Positions 35,451 to 47,602 of a DNA stretch of 64,000 bases are shown here, in pieces. The stretch is from Symsagittifera roscoffensis (Eukaryota > Xenacoelomorpha > Acoela > Convolutidae): NCBI RefSeq assembly GCF_963678635.1, contig NC_087071.1:35519680-35583679 (forward strand), written 5' to 3'. How positions within the stretch are numbered: the stretch's first letter is position 1; every line of letters starts with the position of its first letter. The position numbers and the translations under genes are program-made. The notes under the pieces were generated by a model, which saw only the letters and a list, made by a program, of their open reading frames with translations, was not told the DNA's origin and did no database searches.

Positions 35451-38229
35451 AATTACCGAAATCTCATCACCGATAAAGTTTACAGATTGAAAAAAATGGC
35501 AAAATCAAATTTGGTTGTCATTATCGCTGCGTTAACTTCTATTGCTCCGGAAGATAAATGACAAATTTAGATATCACGGAAACTATTTGAAATTCAGAAA
35601 ATCATAGTCACAAACCCGGCCTTATTTATAAAACCGTTCGCCCACAGTCACAAAACTGGGCCGCTCATAAAATGAAACCGAATTTCGCCAAAAACGGCGA
35701 GACCTTTACAGACCGTAAAAAAAGATGGTAGATGGAGTAAAGCAAGCGACACTCAGGATTTTGTATCACATCACGACGTTGGATTGGTGATTTTTTGTTC
35801 GCTAAAAAACCTACAACTTTTGCAAAAGGACAAATACGTTTTTGTGACGGAACACTCAAAACTGCGACAAAACCATTTCGCCAAACTTATACATTTATAA
35901 GTGTTGTGCGAGACCGCAAAATTCCATCACTTTGGACTCTAAAGTCCAAAAAAATTGAGAAAACTTATCAAAATTTTTTTGGAAAAAAATTGACTAAAAA
36001 TGGCAATCTTTTTGTCGAAAAATTTCGAATCAAGTTATATTATTTCCTAGATTTTGTCTACAGAAAAACTTTGTCGCAAAATTTTCAGCCTAATTTTTCA
36101 AATTTGTGAAACTATGTATCTACAAACAGTTTGTTGGCCCTTTTTTGTTGCAGTAACGTCTAAAAAGCCATACCTGTCAGAAAAACTTTTCACCTGACTT
36201 CTTTTTTATAGCATTTGTCAATAATGTTTATCATCTAATTTCCTTGGCCCTGATTTTGAGCTAAAGGGGAAAATAATACATTTTAGTTACAAATTGAATT
36301 ATGAGCATGTATTGCTGCAAAAAGAGAACTTAAGCTAATCTGAAAAAACCAAAGCTGCTATTTAAAATTTTCTAAAGTAGACATTTCAGAATTCAGGTAC
36401 TTTTTTTTAGTCGCAATCTATTTTTTATGCTCAAACAAACTTTTTTTAAAAATAAAAATCAATGAAGTTTTTAAAATTTTAATTGGAAAGCAAAAACTCA
36501 AATCTGCAAAAAACAAGTTTTTATTTTCAAGTTGTTTTTCAAAGTTCATCTGACATTGAAACAAAAAACGGTTCTTCAGCACAGAATACACATTGAAACA
36601 ATAAACGGTTCTTCAGCCCAGCCACTTTTCCGAAAAAACTCAAATTCAACAAAAACATCTTTTAGGGCCCTAGCAGCAAGAGCAACCAAAAATCAGTCCA
36701 AAAATATTGGAAATTTTCAAAAACTTTTTTCTATCCAAACAAATGTTTTGTCTAATAAGCGATAGCAAAGAAAATGATCAAACAAACAAACCTATCATTA
36801 TCTCAAAATATTTAACAATTTCCCGATACTTTTCATAATTATTGATTTTATTCATTCACCTTTTAACACTTACGAATAAAATTGATGTCCAATTCGAAAA
36901 TCAAGCAAACGTTTTGTCGAAAAATTGGAACAATTGACAAAAAAAAAGAAAATAATTTCAATTTTTCCTTCAATATATCCCCCCACAAGCTAAGCTTTTA
37001 TTTAGCGTCTTATATCCTCTTAAAAAGGCTAATTTTCGGGCCTTATTTCGTTTCTGAACGCAGTAATTTGCTGCCTACGCACGTTTAAGAATACATAACA
37101 TAGCGCGTTATTTGTCCCAAGTTAGCCGAACTAGCAAAATTTAAATATACATAACCTTAATTAGTAAAAACATAAAAAAAAGCTTCGCGAAAAACCGAAC
37201 TTTAATGAATAAATCAACTACCTCAAGCTCAATAATCCTGCACTTTCTCTAAAAGTCGGAAAATTATCCATTTTCAGGCATTTTCTTCATTATTTCGTTA
37301 CAACCGTATGAAGCACAGGTGACCTGATTTTTTAAAAAAATTTTGCTTCTTTTCTGACGCAAAATTGGTTTTTAAATCAATTTATTTTCTCTTTTTTTAT
37401 TACTGCTAAGGAGAAAACTATGATCAGTTGTTTGTCACTGAACCACATGGGGAGAAAAATTCAACACCTTAAAGTTTGCTACACACATTTGCACTACTTT
37501 CGAAAAGTTAGGTAGTCAATCCTAAGTTGGCTTACGTTGCTTCGATAAAGTTTTTTCCTTCGATGTTACTACATGTTTACGCTTCATTTTTTTCTGTTTT
37601 TCTACGCATGATTTCTTTGTTTTTTAACAAGTCTGTGTGTTGGCAAAAATTGAGTAAACGTGTTATTGTAAGTAAGTGTAAGTGTTGGTGTTTGTAGATG
37701 AAGGGGAATTTGTGTGTCTTTAAATAGTACAGGCAGTAAAGAACCTTTAAATAGTTCACGTAGTAAAAAAAGAACAACCAAGTTGGGGAACAATTAACTC
37801 GAACCTGTTTAAAATCAACTGCAAAAAAAAATTACGAGCAAAATAAACCCGAATCAAAGTATAACTATTCCACCAACAACAGTGTAAAAATATTAAATTG
37901 TGCTCCGCAAAAAAAAATGTTTTGTACGTAACAATAAACCAAGAGCAAATTTCTAAGTTGAACATTTCACATCATAACTTTTCAGTTCAAAAAAAATAGT
38001 TCAGTGCAATGTCTTCAATAAAACCAGAAACACAAAACAAAAACTGCAACTCTGGTTTCTCTTCCAAAAATACTCATTAAGAATTAGTACTGAAAAGTTT
38101 GATAACATTAAATTTGCTTAATTACAAACCCTCAACTTCCGGCTGCTCTTTTGATGAAACTGCATCAAGTCAACATCTTTCTTTGTAAGAGTTCAAAAAA
38201 AACATCAAAAAATTCTTACTCAAAAATTT
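35451..38229. other. AT-rich DNA with one short tandem duplication
   Basis: A 37-bp unit is repeated at 36553 and 36590 (ACATTGAAACA followed by ACGGTTCTTCAGC). Several short ORFs here (for example 35795-36109) have the composition of random AT-rich sequence. Nothing else is seen. Confidence 0.5.
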
Positions 38230-38600
38230 TACAGGCACTGGGTGCAAACATTTTCTTAAGAACTATTTCCAAAAAACCAGCGCGCAGGACTGACATTCCG
38301 GTACTGGCGTACACGAATTTTACTTATTTGCTTAATGAAAACATTCAAAACAAATCGTTTCCCCAAAAACTTCAAACAACAATTGCTACACCAATATTCA
38401 CAAAACAACCCCCCAACATCCTGCGAACTACAGACCCATCTCAATAACCTGTGCATTCTCTGAACTATTTGAAAAAAAAGTTGTAAAAAATTAACAAAAA
38501 ATTTTGTCGTTAAATTTACTAGATGACACTCAATTCGGATCTTTTATTCTTCAATTGATGCAATTTTACACTCCAACGAATCATATGAAAACTAATTGAT
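38230..38600 (+). pseudogene. Decayed LINE reverse-transcriptase fragment
   Basis: The frame at 38151-38447 contains SFPQKLQ, then ATPIFTK. After a shift in the C run near 38410 the other frame gives ANYRPISITC and FSELFEKKV, and further on DDTQFGS. This order (FP..L, PI.K, NYRPIS, LFEK, QFG) is the start of the RT domain of non-LTR retrotransposons of the Jockey/CR1/I type. It is short, frameshifted and truncated at both ends, so it is a relic. The clade cannot be decided. Confidence 0.7.
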
Positions 38601-39740
38601 AGCAAAGTTTGAAATAACATTATACCAATTTTTGTTGTTCCACGGAGAAGTTAAGAAGATATTGACATACATCGATTTTTTTGCCATATCATGTTCTCAT
38701 ATCGAGTGTTGCCATATCCATGTTCCTTGATTGGACATTTTCATGTCGCCTTTGGAAAAAAACCACGCTAACTTTTAACGCTTATTTGAAAATAAAAAAA
38801 CATATCGACACAAATACAAGGAAGTTTTTAATGGACGATACATAGAAAACTCGTCTTTTAGAAGATCAATGACGGTTTAAAAATTGGTAAAATATGCAAA
38901 AAAGTATTTCATGTGATATACTTACTTATAGTCGAGCAAAACTCAAAATTAAGAACTCTTTTATTTTTTATTTTAAGAAGATCACTCAGTAGCAATCTTT
39001 GTTAAATTATCAAAAAAAACTCAAGTTGATTAAGGAAAAAAACTGCAATTCCACAAGCCGTATTTTTTATCAGTGCTGGTAGTCAAAGCGTTTATTTCCC
39101 CCGCATTTTAAACCTATTTCATTAATATCTGACCTAAATTTGCATAATTGAAAATGACTTAATTTGTCAATTATTGTTTATAATTTGTAAAATGTGCATG
39201 TTTTGGGTGAGGGGTCAACAAACCTGTGTTTGCGCCTTTAAACATTATTTAACCACCCTCCCCTCCCCTGTATATGACGATGGTGGGGGTTATACGTGTA
39301 GAGGAGGGGGATTTTAATGCTGGCTCTCTCTCCATTATCACCCCACCTCTCAAATACTCTCAACGCTATCAACGGTAACTCCCCTCTCCAAATTTATCCC
39401 CGCAACGCTAATGGTAGTATACGCTAGGGGAATTTTTGATTTTGAACTTTGAACTCTTGAGATTAATCTTGAGTTTCCTTAGAATTCAGCTCGGGCATAC
39501 GGTCTGAAGTTTTTACATTTTGTAAAAATTCTGCCTTGTTACGCAAGTTGTCGCAAGCTGCGAAACAAATGTGAAATGGAAAAGAAAACAGATTTCAATG
39601 GATTTTAATTGGGTTTTATTAAAATAAAAATTCGAGAAAATATTGCAATTCATTTTTCTGTCTGTAAGAATATTGAGAAGCGATAATAATTATTATATTT
39701 CAGACCATGAAAATCCATTGCAAATGATTTTTTTTTCAAT
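38601..39740. other. Intergenic DNA with a C/G-rich patch
   Basis: 39240-39430 is C-rich then G-rich, resembling in style the block at 30640-30860 (CCTCCCCTCCCC on one side, GAGGAGGGGG on the other). No gene is seen. Confidence 0.35.
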
Positions 39741-39748
39741 TTATATAG

Positions 39749-39839
39749 TTGAGGCGGGTCTTTCGTCTTTGATAAAGCGTAGAGCCCTAATAGAACCAAT
39801 TCAGGATGTGATGCAGTTTAAAGTGACTCTTGCAATTTT
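39749..39839 (+). CDS. Exon-like segment, plus strand, unknown protein
   Basis: A 91-nt GC-richer stretch lies between TTTCAATTTATATAG (acceptor) and ATTTT|GTAAGTA (donor, full consensus). It encodes about 30 residues (EAGLSSLIKRRALIEP within it), entering with two bases of a split codon. Neighbouring exons were not found. It may be an internal exon or chance. Confidence 0.3.
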
Positions 39840-40789
39840 GTAAGTACAATCGAATGTTTAGGAAAAGAAAGCTTTCACCTGTATGACAACACTTTCATAT
39901 AAGGAACTCTTATATATTCAGAATTTGCTTACCTGAAAAATTGATATTAAAACAACAAAAACCTTAAAACTCAAATACAAATGGAGACTCAAAACTTTAC
40001 TTTGTTTTAGCCATATTATTTTTCTTACTTATAATTTTTTCCTTATCAACCCAAATTTAAAAAAATCTAATAAATACTTTTCAGCTTTTTTTCACATAAC
40101 TGTTTCGCATAAAAAGTAACAAAAAACAATTCAACGCTAGGTAAAACTGCTCTTGTTTTAGACAAGCTCTCAAAAGTCTAATTTGAACCAAAGAATACAC
40201 TGATCAAAATGGAGTTGAAACTCACGACTGAATGCTTCCTAACAATTTTTTTTTCAATATTAAACTAGCAGTTCAATTTTTAGTACAAGGTTTCATTTTT
40301 TCAAATTTTCTCCATTCGTTTCTCGCAATCTTCGATTCGATCATCGCGCGGTTAATTATGAAAAAACTAATCGTTGGTAGCGTTAATTAAGACCCCATTT
40401 ACATTATTTTGCAGAAAAATTCATTAGTGTTGGTCTGCTATGTTTAGCTGCTGAAAAAAAAAACGAACCATAATTTTCAAACTAACTTCAACAACTGCGG
40501 CAGAAAAATTGGGGCCTCTATGGTGTTAAAGGATGTTTCAGAAAACTTCAGAAAAATTTTCGGTAAACCTAAAAAAGTCAACAATTAAAAAAGTGTTACG
40601 TTTTTTTTGGAAGTAAGCCGTTTCATAAAGCTCTAGAAAATGGCGGATGTGTCACGCAAAATTGGCTAATCAGTGTTTTGCAAAATAACAGGAATGAACG
40701 CAGTCGCATTCCACGTACACAACATTTTTTTAAACTTTATGTTATTGACAAATTTACGGAAAGGCAAATTTTGGAGATGGCTTACAGTG

Positions 40790-40870
40790 GATCTCCATCA
40801 CGAGGCCAATCAGTGCACTGGATAGGCTCACTTTCCAGAGAAAAGTCGTTAAACATGTTTCAAATGTGAG
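40790..40870 (+). repeat. Dispersed-repeat fragment (GAGGCCAA-TGCACTGGATA family)
   Basis: Shares ACGAGGCCAA, GTGCACTGGATAGGC and AAAGTCGTTAAACATG with 2526-2620, 27536-27630 and 48478-48545. Two frames look coding-like in several copies (RGQ-VHWI in one, ITRP-ALDR in the other). The family may derive from a transposon gene. Confidence 0.4.
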
Positions 40871-40909
40871 TGAATTTCACTTACAAAATTTCCATGAATT
40901 TTTAACACG

Positions 40910-41350
40910 TACTAATACCTGTAACGTGTACAAATACCTCTGACGCGGACTCCGCAATGAACGAATAAAGGTAGTTGATACGGATTCCGCAAAGGCAAGT
41001 GGATTTCCCGAATTTAAGTGGTTTCTGCAAATTTATGCGCATTACAATTTGCGGATTACGCTTACAAATTGCAGATTCTTATAACAGTTGCGGGTTCAAC
41101 GACAGCTTAAGTTTTTTTATCAAATAGATTAATATTTGTTTGTGACTTTAACAAACTGTTCCTGATTCCGCAAAATTCATTGCAAATTTAACAACTTTTT
41201 TGCGGATTCCGCAAACTTACCTGTTTTAGAGCGAATTTCAGCAACACAGTGTTTTAACTATTTCTCCGTGGAATCCAAAACAGCAAAAACTATCAAAAAA
41301 TAGCAAAGAAGCGCAACAATTCTGTTTTTGGCCTGTTGCGGAATCACGTG
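40910..41350. repeat. Second cluster of GCGGATTCCGC-type motifs
   Basis: About ten variants, including GCGGACTCCGCAA, ACGGATTCCGCAAA, TTTGCGGATTACGC and TTTGCGGATTCCGCAAA, the last a palindrome with a single central base. Like the cluster at 22340-22920 but denser. Confidence 0.45.
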
Positions 41351-43900
41351 AGAATTCTCAAAAAGCATTTTGGCCTCACATTGACTATAGTTCAAACATG
41401 GCAACCAAAGAAATTCTGTATCAAACAATTTGGATCATATTGACCGTTGACTCTTTTAAAGCGGTGAAAGTCTGAAAGCAAAATCATAAAAAACTGTTTC
41501 GAAGGATTGTTCGTTACACTGATAATTTAGTATAGTTCAACATTTACCGAGCAACGGATTTGACCGCACTCTGAAGACTTTAGAGTCTGTTGCCAAGCGC
41601 CAATTGATATCTTTCCTTAAATTAACTCTTGTAATCTTTTTTCAGTGATTTTAACTATTCTAACTATTCTAACTTTGTTAACTTCAGTGAAAACTTTCCA
41701 AAGTTAAAAACTAAAAATGTCAAAATTAACCACTTTCAAAATATCTTAAAAAAAAACAAAAAAAGGTTTTTTTTTGGGGGGTAACAACTATCAAAAAATA
41801 TTCTGAACACCTCAGAGTCTATTGAATAACTATTTTTTAATTAACCAAAATAATTATAAAGCTTTGATTTTTCAATAAAGATGAAATTTCTAAGTTTTGA
41901 CGAATCGATTTTTGCGTAATGTAGAACTTAGTGTAGAGTAGTCTGACTCTATTTGACATCTATTTTTATCTGTTGCAGTTAAACTTGCTTTAATTTGTCA
42001 TCTTTTCAATCTGTTTCCTAAGCTAAAAAACTTTATTTCTTTTTTGGGGATGAAACCATTGACAAAGTTGCTTGTGGGGTAAGATATTGAGATTTTGCAA
42101 AAAAACTGCTGTAACTCGGTAACATGTGAATCAAAAAGAGAGAAATTTTTTTTCTAACTGCTCGAACTTTTTCGAAATTTCTGAATATTTTAATAATGAG
42201 CAAATAATTGATTTGTTGTCTTTGCAACTTGATCAGCGTAGCTTTGTCTGCCGTTTCTTGAAAATTAATTATATAATCTCACAACATTTTAACGAATGTT
42301 TCCAAAGTTTTCATTGACAGTGTTTGGCTGAGAAATTTTCTTGCGGACTGTAAATTTGAGATAAACCTGTTTGATTTTTTCCAAACTGCATCGCAATAAT
42401 CTGAAAAACTTAAAATTTCGTCAATTTTCATGCCTAAAAAATAGCAGTGCTTGTTGTTCGAAATGATAAATTTGAGTTCAAGTTATTTTTCAAGTTAAGT
42501 CAACAAGACCATATCTTTAAAAACCACCCATAATTTTTCTGACAATTATTATTTAGACGAATATCGAAAACATACGTTAAAAAAACAAAAATAAAACCTG
42601 GATTTTGATTTTCAAAATTTAAAATACTTTAAATTAGATTGAATTATGTTGCTTTTTCCAAATTTGCTATCAAAACTTGTGCATAAAAATGAATCACACT
42701 CAAAACTACTTTAAAATGAATTGATGCAAAAAATATGACCTACCAATATGCTGCTTGGGCACAAATATGCTGCTTGGGCGACAATTTTTTCTAACTAATT
42801 GTTTTTAAGGGAAAAAAAACTAAATTCTCATTTTGGTAGAATTCAATTGTAATTTTTTTTTCTAAGCATTGGTTTATCTATAAAAGAAACAGAAAATTTG
42901 AAGTAACTGAAAGGTCAGTTGATGCAACCACGATTTCCCCGCTTTCTCATTAAGAACTCAATGTAACATATTCAGTTTCGATATTTACTTTCGGTCTTTT
43001 TGGCATTAGTGTTCTCTGCATTGCTTTGACATTTTTTTTTGATTTTTTTGCTTGAAGCTTTTTTTTTGAAAAAAGATACATGTTTAAATTGAAGTTATTT
43101 TGGTTTAAATTGTGGTTGAGCAGTGCAGAAGAAAATAAACAATTTAAAAAGTAAGTAATTTAAAAAAACAATCCTTGAACCACATAAAAAAAAACGGTAT
43201 GCAAACGGTTCAGCTGATTGCTATCCGAAACTCTTTATAAAAATTTTTACATCTTAAGTGATTCCTAATTTCATGACAGCAATCTTACAATCAATCTGTT
43301 TTCCAAATTTTCCAATTTTTAGAAATACATTGCTTTTTGGGCACATTTCATGTTAAGGCGCTCCTGTCTCGATGGTCGCAATGAAATACTTTATGCTGTG
43401 CTATTAAAAAACATATGTCAGTCAGAATTTTGGCCCAAAGTTTTGACACATTTCTTACGGTCTCATATAAAATCCCACTTTGTCGGATGAACCATAAGTA
43501 TAAGTTTTTCAATTTTCACTTTTTTTTCACAAATAATTTCGGCAAAACATTCAAGCGTCTGGGGCAGGCTTGTTTTTCTGAAATCTGAGTTGGCAGTAAA
43601 TTTATGAAACAAATTGCTCAAGATATTACACACTTTGTTTCAAAAGCAAGCGCTGGAATTTTTTTGGCTGTGTTTATGTCACGCACCTTAAATTGTAATT
43701 TAATACAACCTTTAGCGTTACGTTTTTCAAAATGGCTGATTTTTAACGACTATTGCAACTCGGTTTCTGATAGTACCTGCATGCAAACTCGAATGTTAAA
43801 TTCGGTCTGATATCCAACTTTCAGTCCCATGTTCCCTGGAGATTTATCAAAATGTAACCTATCTGTTTCTCTGTAAAGTTCATTTCTTGAAGAGCTCATA
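41351..43900. other. AT-rich intergenic DNA, nothing identified
   Basis: Short ORFs only; no splice-flanked coding stretch or clear repeat was found. Confidence 0.45.
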
Positions 43901-43902
43901 AT

Positions 43903-44447
43903 TGTTCCGACTTTCGATACGAAAGTAACGGAATATTTGTGCTCGGGGTGGGTTTTTTTTTCTTCAGACAAATTTCGACTTTTTAACTGGCCATTTTTGA
44001 CGGAATTTTTTTGATATCATTCAAAAGGTATTGTTGTCCTGAGCTTAAAATTGAAAATATATTTCACCTGTGATCATTTTTCGTTAAGTTATGAGGGTTT
44101 AAAGATTGCCATTTTGGCCATTTTGACCAATTTGGGACAATTAACGCGCGATATAATTCGCGCTATTAACGCGTAAGCGGAGATTTAATCCGTCTTAGAA
44201 ATCGTTCCAAATTGGTTGAACGAAGCTTATTTGCCATAATTGATTTGTTACAAGGAACGAAATCTATCTTTTTGTACTTTAAATGGCGTGTGGGGAAATG
44301 ATTTTCAAAAAAAGTTTCAAATTTTAGATAGAAAAAATTTTCGTTTTATTTTATTTCATTTACTTTTTTTTATGTTATTAATGCTGCTCCATAAATCTTA
44401 AGAGGCAGTCGGAACATTCAGGGCTTCGCCCTGATACGAGCAGTCTT
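43903..44447 (+). mobile_element. Helentron-like non-autonomous element, copy C
   Basis: Complete: TGTTCCGAC start, an immediate ACTTTCG-ATA-CGAAAGT hairpin, GTCGGAACA near 44408, a perfect CAGGGCTTCGCCCTG hairpin, and GCAGTCTT at the end. The flanks differ from copies A, B and D, which fixes the left boundary. Confidence 0.65.
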
Positions 44448-44907
44448 GTTAATTTTCCTTTTAAAACAACCTAATACATTTCTATACGCGTCGTTTGATT
44501 AAACCTTTTATAAATCTGTTTTGTAATGAATTTTGCAGTTTTGATTGCTATTTCATAAAAATTTTTGCGAGCGATAGCCAAGCAAAAACTTTTGACTGGA
44601 TTTGTTTCTCACTTTTTTTGTGTGCCAATCTACGGCCGGTATTTTCCAATCATTAAAAACCTGTGGTTTTTAATAATCAAATGTATCCAAATTTTATCAA
44701 TCCAAAGTATTGTTAGCTGTTTCTGATTTCTGACTTGGATCAAGCACAGTAAGAAACCTCCCAACATAAAAATTTAGCCAAAAAAATTCGAACAGTTTAT
44801 TTCCGCTAGAGTTTTTAAATACTTTTGACCAATTTTAAGCTGCGATATCCAACTTAAGCTTACGATTTCAAAAACATGAAAACTATTTGTCTCCGTTTGA
44901 AGTTTAT
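44448..44907. other. Spacer between Helentron-like copies C and D
   Basis: Unique AT-rich sequence; no gene seen. Confidence 0.5.
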
Positions 44908-45436
44908 TGTTCCGACTTTCGATACGAAAGTAACGGAATATTTGTGCTCGGGGTGGGTTTTTTTTTCTTCAGACAAATTTCGACTTTTTAACTAGCCATT
45001 TTTGACGGAATTTTTTTATATCATTCGAAAGGTATTGTTTTCCTGAGCTCAAATTTGAAAAGATATTTTACCTGTGATCATTTTTCGTGAAGTTATGGGG
45101 GTTTAAAGGTTGCCATTTTGGCCAATTTGCGACAATTGACCCGCGATATATTTCGCGCTATTAACGCGTAAGCGGAGAGTTAATCCGTCTTAGAAATCGT
45201 TCCAAATTGGTTAAAAGAAGCTTATTCGTCATAATTGGTTTGTTACAAGGAGCAAAATTTATCCTTTTGTACTGTGTATGGCGTGTTGGGGGATGATTTT
45301 CATAAAAAATTTCAAATTTTAGAAAAAAAAATTTTCATTTTTTTTCTTACATTTAATTTTTTAATGTTATTACTGCTCCATAAACCTTAAAAGGTAGTCG
45401 GAACATTCAAGGCTTCGCCCTGATACGAGCAGTCTT
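44908..45436 (+). mobile_element. Helentron-like non-autonomous element, copy D
   Basis: Same structure and orientation as copy C, 1.0 kb downstream. GTCGGAACA is near 45396; the hairpin has one changed base (CAAGGC). Two independent insertions with different flanks define the shared ends. Confidence 0.65.
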
Positions 45437-45671
45437 GTTGATTTTAAGCTTGAAAGAAATGAGTTATTCTTATGATTCACATCAGTTCTTAGTATGAATA
45501 ACATCTGTTCCAAATTACATTCATTAATTGTTTGTTTGAAACTATGCAAGGGTTAAATGATTGCTTTTTTTTTGTTTTACCCGATTTCTTAAAATTATTG
45601 TTGTTTTAACCCGCGATTTGCAGCAAATTTGTAAAATTTTGATGATTCATCTGGTTTTAAACATTCTATAA

Positions 45672-46073
45672 TGTAATCGCTCAATTAAAAACTTCCGTTT
45701 TCAAATCGGACGATTGAGGAATTTCACCACTTATTATGACAAGTCCTTTGGCGAGAGGTTTCATCCTGAGCAGCACGAAACTTTGAAAAAAGGTTGTTCA
45801 ATTTCAGCCAACAATGACTCAAAAAAGTGTTCTTCAGCACTCATGAATTCTTTGCGAATCTGCATTCTGAAATTTCATGCAGCCCAAACTCCAACATCTG
45901 CCCTCATTTTTTTAAACCTGTACCTTCTGAATGTGGAAGATGAAGAAAATTATACCCCTGAGCTTACGACAATAATTCTCCACAGTTTCAGTATTTCTGT
46001 CGCAACAACCATCGTCTTCAACGAAAACTCGAATGGACAATTCAGATATTTATTTTGCAAGCTTCTGAAATGA
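45672..46073 (+). CDS. Hypothetical ORF, function unknown
   Basis: The frame is open from just after a stop at 45669-45671 to a stop at 46073. The first ATG is at 45843, giving 76 aa; the first part would need an upstream exon or a non-ATG start. Composition is unbiased and the DNA is GC-richer than its surroundings. The C-terminal part has alternating hydrophobic helices (TPTSALIFLNLYLL, then a second at residues ~40-60) with a faint resemblance to a cyclin fold, which I would not rely on. No obvious acceptor lies directly upstream. It could be a single-exon gene, an exon or an old pseudogene. Confidence 0.3.
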   Translation, partial: CNRSIKNFRFQIGRLRNFTTYYDKSFGERFHPEQHETLKKGCSISANNDSKKCSSALMNSLRICILKFHAAQTPTSALIFLNLYLLNVEDEENYTPELTTIILHSFSISVATTIVFNENSNGQFRYLFCKLLK

Positions 46074-47022
46074 CGTAGTTGTGTTGAGCAACTGTTCAAA
46101 ATTTTTTCAAATGATTTTTAACAAAAAAAATTGCTTCGTAAAATAGGGAAAGCAGAAAAGATAATATTCAAGACTTGGACAAAAAAAAACCTTACTGAAA
46201 AATGTTCACTTGAAAAAAAATTACAAATATTTTGTAAAAACTCTACAATTTTGTCTTTCTGATGAGATGCACACAACAAAATTAACATGAATTCTTATAA
46301 AGTTTTTTGATGCATATTTGAAAAATTTGAGAGGTAAAACGTTCGAGTGCCTCAAAAAAACTACGAGCTATATATATATTCGATTTTCCTCATGTATTTT
46401 TTTTCTACTTGTATCACCTTTAGTTTCATAAAAAAGCAGCCCAAAACAAGTATCTTGGAAAAACTGCCCAGTTTGTTAATTAATAAAACAAGAATAACAA
46501 TTTTTTTTTGTATTCATCCATGTTGTATACACAGTAAATTCGAGTAAATGGTTTGCTATACTCTTAATTAGTATCGTGTTACAATAATTTTACGGCCTTG
46601 CGCGCAGGAATGATTGAAGGTTTGATTTTCCGACAAAAATGAAACTTTTTGTCAGTCCGGCCATTTGCTTTTTGAGCGCTGCTATTATTATAGATTGAGT
46701 ATGTTTTGCGAAAACAACATTTACGTCGTGGCAGCTACGAAACCTATAACTTGAGCAACTTTTAGATAATAATTTGAGAAACTTAAATTTAACAAATGAC
46801 ATTATTGCAGTGGGCAAAACTTTTCGTTATAATATTGGAGATTTGAAAGAACTTAAACTTTCTACAATGTCTAATCAATACATTATATAAATGGTGTATC
46901 ATTGGAAAACTGTTTAAGAGTTGCAACTTTTAAGATCCATACAAAATGAGGTTTTAAAATATTCTTTGCATTTTTTTCAGTACTTCTTTTGGTTCAAAAA
47001 ATAATTGAATGCATCTTTCCAG
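46074..47022. other. AT-rich intergenic DNA, nothing identified
   Basis: No supported gene or repeat. Confidence 0.45.
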
Positions 47023-47154
47023 GGTTCTAGCGTTTTTATCATTCGTCTGTTTCGATCAATTTGCCCCAAACGCACAGACTTTTTTTTCGCAACGCAAACC
47101 TTGGAACACAGTCAAAACTCACCATGAAATTAACGCTAGGAAAACAGTGGAATT
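47023..47154 (+). CDS. Exon-like segment next to a hAT MITE
   Basis: An open 132-nt stretch between CATCTTTCCAG (acceptor) and GAATT|GTATGT (donor). The frame encodes 44 residues starting with a hydrophobic run (VLAFLSFVCF), which could be the end of a signal peptide. The hAT MITE begins 11 nt after the exon end. No partner exons were identified. Confidence 0.3.
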
Positions 47155-47165
47155 GTATGTACATG

Positions 47166-47594
47166 CAGGGGCGGATTTAGGGAGGGGGGCGGTTGGCGGA
47201 CGCCCCTCCCCCCTCAGGGATTCGACCCCCTGCCGACCCAAAGGGTCCCCCCTTTGATACTTTTTCAGAAATCCATTTTTGGCCTACCGACCCTAAAATT
47301 TTTCTAAAGGCGCCTTTGGCGCCAATATATACTAACTTTGAGGGGGAGCGCGCGCCAAAAACAACGCAATTTTTTTGTCAAATTTTTTCAAAAATTGCCC
47401 AAAAACGGCTTTTTTGACAGTTTTTTTTCAAAAATTTGCCTGCGGCTCAGAAAATTTAGCCAAAGTAGGGGCAAAACAGTGATTTGGGAGAGCTCGAAAA
47501 ATCAATTTGGTCGACCTAAAAAAAAAGGTCGACAAAATTTTGGAAATTTTTTTGAAATTCCACCCCCCTCGAGAAAATCCTAGATCCGCCCCTG
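47166..47594 (+). mobile_element. hAT-superfamily MITE (429 bp) with 8-bp target duplication
   Basis: The ends are CAGGGGCGGATTTAGG and CCTAGATCCGCCCCTG, a 16-bp inverted repeat with one mismatch. TGTACATG flanks both sides (47158-47165 and 47595-47602). An 8-bp target duplication and CAGGGGCGGAT termini are typical of hAT elements. No transposase is present. A decayed copy lies at 28634-28849 and a possible end at 34247. Confidence 0.9.
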
Positions 47595-47602
47595 TGTACA
47601 TG

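Noticed and set aside
35795-36109. 104-codon ORF
   Set aside because: Lys/Phe/Asn-rich, no splice or promoter context, typical of random AT-rich DNA.
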